Part shown: piece after piece, positions 5,539 to 10,895 of the stretch
Numbering within the stretch: the first letter of the stretch is position 1
Layout: the number at the start of each line of letters is the position of its first letter
Origin: Candidatus Woesearchaeota archaeon
GTDB taxonomy: Archaea; Nanobdellota; Nanobdellia; Woesearchaeales; UBA525
Reading direction: 5' to 3'
NCBI GenBank assembly: GCA_027371725.1
Contig: DAHXMN010000011.1
Span: 1 to 13,210, forward strand
Length of the DNA stretch: 13,210 nt
Translations under genes and position numbers: made by a program
The notes under the pieces: model-generated
The model's database searches: none
The model's input: the letters and a program-made list of their open reading frames with translations, nothing else
What the model was told of the DNA's origin: nothing

Positions 5539-5569
5539 GCGGAGGCTTCGTCCTCCGTCCGGTCCGGGG
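5539..5569 (+). repeat. 31-nt repeat, copy downstream of rpsB
   Basis: 30 of 31 positions match 4732-4762, including the GGAGG-CTTCGT-CCTCC hairpin, which is one pair longer here (CGGAGG/CCTCCG). It begins 57 nt after the rpsB stop. It opens the structured intergenic stretch up to 5765. Confidence 0.7.
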
Positions 5570-5765
5570 AAAGAACGGCGGCTCGCGATGATGGCCGCAG
5601 TCACGCCGCTCCGCGCCGTTCCCGATCTTCGCGTTCTCCGAACACGAGCCTCAAGAATCGGCCATGCCCGCCGCCGGGTCTTGCTCCGAGGCGCAAAGGT
5701 CCTCGGAACGCGCACGTTCCCCACGGAAACGTTCGTTTCCCGTGGGTTCGCGAGAACCCGTGCGC
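5570..5765 (+). other. Hairpin-rich intergenic stretch between rpsB and the K+ channel gene
   Basis: Of the 375 nt between the two genes, this part holds strong inverted repeats: GAACGGCG (near 5573) with CGCCGTTC (near 5617); TCCGAGG (5685-5691) with CCTCGGA (5701-5707); GCGCACG (5710-5716) with CGTGCGC (5759-5765); inside that, CCCACGG-AAAC (5720-5730) with GTTT-C-CCGTGGG (5735-5746), and GGGTTC-GCGA-GAACCC (5744-5759) with a GNRA loop. The last two share GGG at 5744-5746 and so exclude each other in part. The stretch ends 60 nt before the channel gene's TATA box. It could be a small RNA or a run of palindromic repeats. I see no convincing ORF and no tRNA. Confidence 0.4.
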
Positions 5766-5824
5766 AGGAACCAAGGGCGACTGCGGCAACGATGATGCTC
5801 TCGATCGGTATCTCTCCTCAGCAA

Positions 5825-5835
5825 GATTTAAATAG
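5825..5835 (+). promoter_or_regulatory. TATA box of the K+ channel gene
   Basis: GATTTAAATAG centred 27 nt upstream of ATG 5857. No ribosome-binding site precedes the ATG, so a leaderless message is likely. Confidence 0.65.
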
Positions 5836-5856
5836 CGCGGCAGCGGCGCTCCCCGC

Positions 5857-6351
5857 ATGGAGAAATATGACCGGAAGCTCGTCGTCGCCGCCGTGCTGAT
5901 CGCGGGCATCCTCCTCTTCGGGACGGTCTTCTTCCACGTCATCGAGGGGTGGCGTTTCATCGACGCCTTCTACTTCTCCGGCATCACGCTCACCACCGTC
6001 GGCTACGGCGACATCACCCCGCACACCGACTTCGGCAAGATCGCCGCGGTCTTCTTCGCCTTCGCCGGCATCAGCATCGTCTTCTACAGCCTCAGCATCA
6101 TCGCGCAGCGCTACTTCGAGCGCGAGGAGCAGCGGCTCCAGCAGATGTGGGAGGCGACCACGCCGCATCGCCGCCTGATGATCTCCGCAGGGGTCAAGCC
6201 GCTCGCGAAGCAGTTCAACAGGGTGACGAGCAAGGTGACTGAGACCCTCACCGGCCGCCACCCTAAGTCGGAGTTCCGTCCACTCGACGAGGACATGCGG
6301 TGGTGGCTCAATCTCCAGAAGCACAAGCGGATGCCGCCGCCGAAGCGCTGA
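5857..6351 (+). CDS. Two-helix potassium channel
   Basis: A 164-residue protein with the complete K+ selectivity filter TVGYGD at 47-52 (context SGITLTTVGYGDITP). A first membrane helix lies at about 8-28 (LVVAAVLIAGILLFGTVFF), the pore helix at about 33-46, and a second membrane helix at about 60-83 (GKIAAVFFAFAGISIVFYSLSII). This is the two-helix pore (Ion_trans_2) layout of KcsA/MthK. Four subunits would form one K+ pore. The cytoplasmic part of about 80 residues begins with a charged helix (QRYFEREEQRLQQMW) and has no RCK/TrkA-N domain, so what gates it is unclear. The start is fixed by the TATA box. It converges on the 105-aa gene with 34 bp between stops. Confidence 0.92.
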   Translation: MEKYDRKLVVAAVLIAGILLFGTVFFHVIEGWRFIDAFYFSGITLTTVGYGDITPHTDFGKIAAVFFAFAGISIVFYSLSIIAQRYFEREEQRLQQMWEATTPHRRLMISAGVKPLAKQFNRVTSKVTETLTGRHPKSEFRPLDEDMRWWLNLQKHKRMPPPKR

Positions 6352-6385
6352 CAGCATCAGCGATCTTTGTCCGTCTCTTCGATCT

Positions 6386-6703
6386 TTATCCCTTCGCCTG
6401 TTCTTTCTTCCCGCCGAAGAAGATGTTGAAGACGAAGATGACGATCGCGGCGGCGATGTAGTAGACGACGAGGTTCGCGATGAAGCCGAGGAGGAAGATG
6501 AGCGTGTTCCCCGCGGCGGCGTTCGCCCCCGCGATGTTCCCTGACGCGCCGGTCGAGACCGTGGAGAACGCGTCCGCGCCGGCGAGGAGGCCGTTCGTCA
6601 CGGGGCCGGCCGCCCAGCCGCCGAAGGCCCAGACGCCGAGGAGAAAAAGGACGATGAAGAGCACGAAGTGCGCGAACCCGTGATGCTTGATTTTTTTCTT
6701 CAT
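6386..6703 (-). CDS. Small two-helix membrane protein, unknown function (105 aa)
   Basis: I do not recognise a named family. The protein starts basic (MKKKIKHHG), followed by a hydrophobic segment at about 11-30 (FAHFVLFIVLFLLGVWAFGG), a Gly/Ala/Ser/Asn-rich loop of about 40 residues, and a long second hydrophobic segment at about 67-96 (TLIFLLGFIANLVVYYIAAAIVIFVFNIFF), ending GGKKEQAKG. Both basic ends suggest that both termini are cytoplasmic and the small-residue loop faces outward. Start ATG 6703 is preceded by AGGTGACC (6708-6715 on the complement), a good ribosome-binding site. No TATA box is visible within about 150 nt upstream, so it may be carried on the radB transcript. Confidence 0.75.
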   Translation of the reverse strand: MKKKIKHHGFAHFVLFIVLFLLGVWAFGGWAAGPVTNGLLAGADAFSTVSTGASGNIAGANAAAGNTLIFLLGFIANLVVYYIAAAIVIFVFNIFFGGKKEQAKG

Positions 6704-6722
6704 GGATGGTCACCTGTCCTTT

Positions 6723-6734
6723 CGCGGCGCCGCG
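6723..6734. repeat. 12-bp perfect GC palindrome
   Basis: CGCGGCGCCGCG is its own reverse complement. It lies just upstream of the ribosome-binding site of the 105-aa gene and next to structured repeat copy C. The role is unknown. Confidence 0.35.
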
Positions 6735-6743
6735 GCCTAGTTG

Positions 6744-6841
6744 TTCTCCCTCCGGTCCGAGACATCGTCGGGCGCTCACGCAGATGGTCCGCGGACCATG
6801 TTCGCGCCCGTCAATCGTGCCAAGGCGGCGCCGCTCCGGAC
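6744..6841 (+). repeat. Structured repeat family 2, copy C
   Basis: Aligns with 4744-4840. The outer stem is CGGGCGC (6769-6775) with GCGCCCG (6804-6810), identical to copy A. The inner hairpin is ATGGTC-CGCG-GACCAT (6784-6799), different in sequence from copy A but fully paired. The conserved block CCAAGGCGGCGC-CGCTC and a closing GTCCG/CGGAC pairing are also kept. It occupies the gap between radB and the 105-aa gene, both on the other strand, so if those genes are co-transcribed the complement of this element is in their mRNA. All pairs are Watson-Crick, so the active strand cannot be told. Confidence 0.5.
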
Positions 6842-6859
6842 GGTTGCTGCGTTGCTCCT

Positions 6860-7555
6860 CTATTCCTCGACCTGCTCGACGCCGTCGTCGGTGATCCGGA
6901 AACGGACCTCTTTCTCGGGCAGGGAGCGATGCTTGCGGAGGAACGCGACGCGCGTCCCGTCCGGCCGCTTCTTGATCTCGATGAGGCACTTCGACGCGTA
7001 CCGGAGGATATCGCCGCCCACCATCTTCGTGCGCTGCTCCTTCCCGTCGGGCGCGTCGACGTCCGCGTACACCTGGTTCGTCACGAGCACAGGGATGGAT
7101 TTCTTCCGCGCGATCTCCGTCAGGTAGCTGAGCTGCAGCCCCAGCTCGCGGTTCACGTTGTACACGTCCTTGTTCTTCCCGAGCTCGAGCCGGTACAGCA
7201 TCGCCGCGCTGTCGAGGATGATGACGCCGATCTTCTCCGTCACCAGCCGGCGCAGCTTCTCGAACGCCTTCCGCTGCTCCTCGAACGTCGTCGGCCTGAG
7301 GAAGATGACCCGTGCGAGCACGTCCTTGTACTCCGGGCAGACCTGCTTGAACCGCGAGAGCGAGAAATTGCCTTCTGTGTCGATGTAGATGATCTTCTTC
7401 CCGGCGAGCTGCTCGCTGTTCGCCACGGCCAGCAGCAGGAAGTTCGTCTTCCCCGTGCCCGGTCCGCCGTAGAGCGTGGTCAGGACGTCCTTCTCGTAGC
7501 CGCCCTCGAGCAGCCAGTCCATCGCGCCGCACCCGGACCCGATCCGCGTCTCCAT
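6860..7555 (-). CDS. radB: RadB, RadA paralogue
   Basis: A 231-residue RecA-fold protein without the N-terminal helix-hairpin-helix domain of RadA, as is normal for RadB. Walker A is GGPGTGKT (30-37), Walker B is VIILDS (111-116), and VTNQVY (158-163) matches the RadA core. The fold starts at once with METRIGSGCGAMDWLLEGG, the family's usual beginning. RadB acts as a recombination mediator or regulator beside RadA in euryarchaea and binds DNA with weak ATPase activity. ATG 7555 is chosen because the family begins here and a TATA box lies 27 nt upstream; the longer frame to 7777 would add a non-conserved basic stretch. A 105-aa membrane protein gene follows after 156 bp on the same strand. Confidence 0.93.
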   Translation of the reverse strand: METRIGSGCGAMDWLLEGGYEKDVLTTLYGGPGTGKTNFLLLAVANSEQLAGKKIIYIDTEGNFSLSRFKQVCPEYKDVLARVIFLRPTTFEEQRKAFEKLRRLVTEKIGVIILDSAAMLYRLELGKNKDVYNVNRELGLQLSYLTEIARKKSIPVLVTNQVYADVDAPDGKEQRTKMVGGDILRYASKCLIEIKKRPDGTRVAFLRKHRSLPEKEVRFRITDDGVEQVEE

Positions 7556-7577
7556 GGCCTCGGAGTTGGCGATGCCC

Positions 7578-7587
7578 CTTTTATGTG
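7578..7587 (-). promoter_or_regulatory. TATA box of radB
   Basis: ACATAAAAGG on the minus strand, centred 27 nt upstream of ATG 7555, giving a leaderless transcript. It decides the start against the longer open frame. Confidence 0.6.
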
Positions 7588-7603
7588 CTTCGCCGGGAGG
7601 AGG

Positions 7604-7741
7604 AAAAAAGCCGTCCGACGTCCTTCGGCAGGCTTCGCGACGTTCCCGGCTTCCCGTAGACGCGCTCCAGCAGGCGTTCCCGACAGCGGGAGCCGCTTGC
7701 GCGTCGGCCGTCGGCAGGCCGGCGCCTTTTTGTCGTGACTC
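7604..7741 (-). ncRNA. Candidate small RNA between radB and the foldase gene
   Basis: The AT-rich stretch at 7763-7773 reads GTATAAAAAAG on the minus strand as well as a TATA box on the plus strand. A minus-strand start near 7741 would run into a hairpin, GCC-CCGA with TCGG-GGC (7610-7633), followed by TTTTTT at 7604-7609, which looks like a terminator. The roughly 138 nt between are GC-rich and partly repetitive: GCCTGCCGA occurs twice and GGGAACG twice. No ORF here looks real. It ends just upstream of the radB promoter. The evidence is only the promoter-like and terminator-like ends. Confidence 0.25.
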
Positions 7742-7762
7742 CGGAATGGGGAGGAACCATAA

Positions 7763-7772
7763 CTTTTTTATA
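7763..7772 (+). promoter_or_regulatory. TATA box of the PpiC foldase gene (may also work leftward)
   Basis: CTTTTTTATA; transcription should start near 7795, leaving a leader of about 90 nt that contains the palindrome GGGCCGGCCC (7804-7813) and ends in AAAGGTGAT. Confidence 0.5.
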
Positions 7773-7885
7773 CGCAACCCTGCTCTGCGGCCTCAGAGGG
7801 GGTGGGCCGGCCCCTGCAGGCGCCGGACGTGTCCGCAGCGACAAGCGACTTGACAACGGTTTGACAATCAGGCAAAGGTGATACA

Positions 7886-9586
7886 TTGGCACAGAAGAAG
7901 AACGGCGCGAAGCGCCCCCGGAAGGCAAGCAGCGGCCAGAAGGCCTCCACGGCCGCTCCCAAGCGCAAGAAAGAGGCCTGGCGCAGGCCCCTCCTCCTCG
8001 GCATCGTGATCGTCGTCGGCATCGCCCTCGTCGCGGCGGGCGCGATCCTCCTCTTCCACCATCCGGACCGCAAGCCGGTCGCGACGACCGTCCAAGAGGC
8101 GCTCGACGCGTTCCGGGGCAGGAACGTCTCCGAGATCGTGGTGAACGACCTCGCGGCGGACTTCGCGAGCGGCAACTACACGATCGGGCAGCTGACTGCG
8201 AGATACCCCGGCTTCGGCCCGGACATCGAGGCGGTGGACGCCGCGCTGCGGAACGCCGAGCAGGAAGTCCTCGCCGTGGTGAACGGTTACGAGATCACCC
8301 GCGCCGCCTTCAACAGCCAGCTCAACCTCATCCCGCCGAGCTACCGCAGCGTCATGACCGACGACCAGATACTCCAGGAGATGATCAACGAGCAGCTCAT
8401 CGTCCAGGACGCGCAGCGCCTCGGCCTCACGCCCTCGAAGAGCGACATCGACCGGGCGTACCAGAACCTCCTCGTCCAGGGCAACCTCACCGCGCAGCAG
8501 CTCGAGGAGAACATCGCCTCCTACGGCCTCACGGTTGACGACCTGCGTTCCATGCTCGCCCGCCAGCTCACCATCGACAAGGTGATCGCGCAGGAGGTGG
8601 ACGCGAAGGTGAACGTCACGGCCGCGGACGCCCAGGCGTTCTACGAGCAGAACAAGGGCGAGTTCCTCACGTCGGGGAACGTGACCGTGCGCCACATCCT
8701 CATCGCGCCGAACGCGACCCTGAACGACACCGCGGCCAACACAGCGGCCGAGGCGCTCGCGGAGCAGGTGCTCGCCAAGTACAAGGCCGGCGCGGACTTC
8801 TGCACGCTCGTCACCGAGTACTCGGCCGACGCGGGCAGCGTCGCGGACTGCGGCCAGTACACCTTCGGCAAGGGCGTCATGGTCCAGCCGTTCGAGGACG
8901 CCGCCTTCAACATGACCGACGGGGAGACGAGGATCGTGCACACCCAGTTCGGCTACCACGTGATGCTCAAGATGGGCAGTAGCCCGGGACGCCAGCTCAC
9001 CTACGGCGAGGTGGCTTCCGTCCTCCTCCAGCAGATGCACGATCAGGCGCGTCTCCAGGTCTACCAGGACTTCATCCAGGGGCTGCGCGGCAACGCCACC
9101 ATCGTTGACAACCTCGCGAATGCGTCGGCCGGAGCAACGCTTCCGGCGGCGAACTCCGAGGAGGCCCAGGAGCCGGTCGGCGCCGACGTCACGACGGGCA
9201 GCGGCGAGGAGAGCGCTCCCGCGGCGTCTCCTCCCGCCTCGGAGAACGCCTCGGGCGACAGTTCCGCTTCGGCCGGCGCGACCGTCACGGTCCAGTCCAC
9301 CGGCGACATCCAGGCGAACATGCCGGCGTCGCTCGCGGGCTTCGCCTCCTGCCTCACCAGCAAGGGCGTCGTCCTCTACGCCGCGTCCTGGGACGCCACG
9401 TCGCAGCAGGAGATCGCCAAGTTCGGCGACGGCTCCGCGGACCTGGATGTCGTTGACTGCGCCGCGCAGAACGCGACGTGCACCGGCGTGCAAGCCTATC
9501 CGACGTGGAAGGTGGGCGGCAAGCTCTTCCTCGGCACCATGTCCCTGGATGAGCTGAGCCAGCGCACCGGCTGCGCGCTCGACTGA
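7886..9586 (+). CDS. Membrane-anchored PpiC-type foldase with C-terminal thioredoxin-like domain
   Basis: A 566-residue extracytoplasmic folding factor. Parts in order: a Lys/Arg-rich cytoplasmic N terminus (1-34), a membrane anchor (about 35-57), a spacer, a SurA/PrsA-like N domain (about 127-235, beginning VLAVVNGYEITRAAF), a parvulin rotamase domain (about 265-363, VRHILIAP to FGYHVMLKM), a Ser/Ala/Glu-rich low-complexity linker (about 410-475), and a thioredoxin-like domain (about 482-566) of the kind found at the end of VKOR proteins (YPTWKVGGKLFLGTMSLDELSQRTGC). Where a CxxC active site is expected after SW, the sequence is DATS (503-506), so this domain cannot be an ordinary thiol oxidoreductase; C489, C525, C532 and C563 remain. 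The start is TTG 7886 with GGTGAT 3 nt before it. Parvulins isomerise prolyl bonds of secreted proteins. Confidence 0.9.
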   Translation: MAQKKNGAKRPRKASSGQKASTAAPKRKKEAWRRPLLLGIVIVVGIALVAAGAILLFHHPDRKPVATTVQEALDAFRGRNVSEIVVNDLAADFASGNYTIGQLTARYPGFGPDIEAVDAALRNAEQEVLAVVNGYEITRAAFNSQLNLIPPSYRSVMTDDQILQEMINEQLIVQDAQRLGLTPSKSDIDRAYQNLLVQGNLTAQQLEENIASYGLTVDDLRSMLARQLTIDKVIAQEVDAKVNVTAADAQAFYEQNKGEFLTSGNVTVRHILIAPNATLNDTAANTAAEALAEQVLAKYKAGADFCTLVTEYSADAGSVADCGQYTFGKGVMVQPFEDAAFNMTDGETRIVHTQFGYHVMLKMGSSPGRQLTYGEVASVLLQQMHDQARLQVYQDFIQGLRGNATIVDNLANASAGATLPAANSEEAQEPVGADVTTGSGEESAPAASPPASENASGDSSASAGATVTVQSTGDIQANMPASLAGFASCLTSKGVVLYAASWDATSQQEIAKFGDGSADLDVVDCAAQNATCTGVQAYPTWKVGGKLFLGTMSLDELSQRTGCALD

Positions 9587-9589
9587 ACG

Positions 9590-9680
9590 GAACCTTTTCC
9601 CTCTTTCCTTCTTCTTTCGTTCCTTTCTTCCTGCAGCATCCCTCCTTTCACCCCCTTCTTGTTGTGTTCCTCCTAGTGAG
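9590..9680 (+). terminator. Pyrimidine-rich termination region after the foldase gene
   Basis: T- and C-rich DNA without hairpins follows the stop at 9584-9586 for about 80 nt. As after radA, it leads straight into the structured repeat, so the pair terminator plus element occurs twice. Confidence 0.5.
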
Positions 9681-9683
9681 CTT

Positions 9684-9752
9684 CCGTGCGAGTATGCGTC
9701 ACTCCTCGCGTCGTGGCGATATCCGCGCATAGCGTGGCACGGGCTCGCACGG
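9684..9752 (+). ncRNA. Three-way-junction RNA-like element, copy 2
   Basis: Same layout as 2874-2942: P1 CCGTGCGAGT with GCTCGCACGG, P2 GTCAC with GTGGC, P3 CCGCG with CGTGG; loops TCCTCGCGTC and CATAG and the GATAT joiner are identical. Against copy 1, one G-U pair of P1 is G-C here, one C-G pair of P1 is U-G, one C-G of P2 is U-G, and one G-C of P3 is G-U. On the complementary strand these wobble pairs would be A-C mismatches, so the plus strand is the likely RNA. No TATA box is visible just upstream; it may be cut from or lie in the foldase mRNA 3' end. Confidence 0.55.
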
Positions 9753-9868
9753 CAAGAATCCCTAAGAAAGGCCCAAGGACGATCTTCCCTTTCCCGTCAA
9801 AGATTTTCCAAACAAAAGCCTTTTTTCTCGTCGATGAAACCCTCGACATCCTGAAGGAGGCGTTGCTG

Positions 9869-10165
9869 ATGGCGGCGATGCCCCCGCCCATCGTCTCCGT
9901 TGACTGCCTCCTCCGTTGACTGCCTCTTGACAGTGCTCTGCTCCCTCGCCATCGCGTTCCTCCGTCGCCCCGAGCGGAACGAGGGATCTTCCTCGCGTTC
10001 GGCTTCGCCGCGATGATCGTCTCCGTAACATTCTCCGTCAGCACCGGCGTCGAGACGTTCCGACGCGGTTCGCTCTTCGGCCTCATGCCGCTCCGGCTCC
10101 CTCTCCTCCAGGGTCATGCCTTCGTCACGATGCGGCGCGCCGTCGTCATTCTCGGCAGAAAGTGA
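9869..10165 (+). pseudogene. Possible decayed small membrane protein gene
   Basis: ATG 9869 has AAGGAGG at 9854-9860, 8 nt upstream. The frame reads MAAMPPPIVSVDCLLR and then stops at 9917-9919, inside a perfect 16-bp tandem duplication. Without one repeat unit the frame continues as VDCLLTVLCSLAIAFLRRPERN, a membrane-like segment, and runs to a TGA at 10014-10016. Another frame then reads GIFLAFGFAAMIVSVTFSV, also membrane-like, up to a stop at 10163-10165; its ATG at 10013 overlaps that TGA as ATGA. This fits a small membrane protein broken by one duplication and one further shift, or two short coupled ORFs of which the first is broken. The match to a known family is unknown, and chance hydrophobic frames are possible. 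Confidence 0.35.
9895..9926 (+). repeat. Perfect 16-bp tandem duplication
   Basis: CTCCGTTGACTGCCTC is present twice in a row (9895-9910 and 9911-9926) with no mismatch. The unit length is not a multiple of three, so it shifts any frame across it. Exact identity suggests a recent event or an assembly artefact. Confidence 0.8.
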
Positions 10166-10239
10166 ATCGCCCCTCGGCAGTTACTCGCTCTCATCACCGG
10201 TTCAGCCGGGGAAAACCTCATCATCGGGGCGGAAAGATA

Positions 10240-10878
10240 CTAGTATTCGACGCCTCGCCGCGCGAGGACGCCCTGTTCGTAGTAGTGCTTTCGCTTCACC
10301 ATCTCAGTCACCAGGTCGGCCTTGTCGAGCAGCTCCTTCGGGACTTCGCCGCTCCACGCGCCGCCCGTCAGGACGAGCTCGACGTGGTCCGGCTTCGCGT
10401 CGATCAGCTCGAGCGCCTTCTCCAGCGGCAGCATGCCGTACGTCACCGCGTAGACGAGCTCGTCGAGGATGACGAGGCCGTAATCCCCACCCTCCAATAT
10501 CTTCTTCGCGTGGCTGTACGCGTCCTCGCAGAACTGCCGCTGCTTCGCGTCGTTGACGAAGCAGTACCTGCACGTGCCGCACGGCTCGTCGTCGCGGACC
10601 TGCATCGCCTCGATCTCGAGGAACTGCTCCTTGTCGAACTCCGCGATCCGGAGCTGCTTGTCCTCGCGGATGCAGCCGCGGCCGAACTGGCGGATCTTGA
10701 ACCTGCCGTCGAGGAAACGCTCGGCGGCGAGCAATTCGCCCGTGTACTTGCCGCCCTTCATGAACTGGACCATGTAGACGAGGATGTTCTGGCCGACGGC
10801 GCGGAGCGCGAGGCCGACGGCCGCGGTCGTCTTCCCCTTCCCCTGGCCGATGTAGGCGTGGACCAGCCCGTTCTTCAT
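10240..10878 (-). CDS. cobO: Corrinoid (cob(I)alamin) adenosyltransferase, CobA/CobO/BtuR type
   Basis: A 212-residue P-loop enzyme that moves the adenosyl group of ATP onto cob(I)alamin, making adenosylcobalamin. Walker A is GQGKGKTTA (11-19), followed by AAVGLALRAVGQ and VQFMKGGKYTGE, typical of the family; LVILDE (135-140) is the Walker B region, followed by a TGG (171-173) motif and the family C terminus with HYYEQGVLARRGVEY. Between the core strands there is an extra segment with four cysteines, C100, C103, C106 and C117 (CGTCRYC then FCEDA), not part of the family core as I know it, possibly metal-binding. The gene begins 17 bp after the stop of the AdoCbl-dependent ribonucleotide reductase on the same strand, with no promoter between, so the two form an operon that links cofactor and enzyme. 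Confidence 0.92.
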   Translation of the reverse strand: MKNGLVHAYIGQGKGKTTAAVGLALRAVGQNILVYMVQFMKGGKYTGELLAAERFLDGRFKIRQFGRGCIREDKQLRIAEFDKEQFLEIEAMQVRDDEPCGTCRYCFVNDAKQRQFCEDAYSHAKKILEGGDYGLVILDELVYAVTYGMLPLEKALELIDAKPDHVELVLTGGAWSGEVPKELLDKADLVTEMVKRKHYYEQGVLARRGVEY

Positions 10879-10895
10879 GCGTCAGACCTCGTCCC

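Noticed and set aside
5744..5759. GGGTTC-GCGA-GAACCC as a tRNA T-arm
   Set aside because: The loop is a four-base GNRA loop, not the seven-base T loop, and no acceptor stem or anticodon arm surrounds it.
4613..5765. Repeats around rpsB as a CRISPR array or insertion sequence
   Set aside because: There are only two copies of the 31-nt repeat, about 800 bp apart, without regular spacers, transposase or target-site duplication.
7868..9730. Long minus-strand ORF antisense to the foldase gene (620 aa)
   Set aside because: Composition is typical of an antisense shadow (Arg, Val, Asp, Leu), while the plus strand shows a parvulin domain and a membrane anchor.
9797..10117. Minus-strand 106-aa ORF opposite the possible decayed gene
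   Set aside because: Very charged (Glu/Arg) with no recognisable core, no ribosome-binding site and no TATA box; it looks like a shadow.
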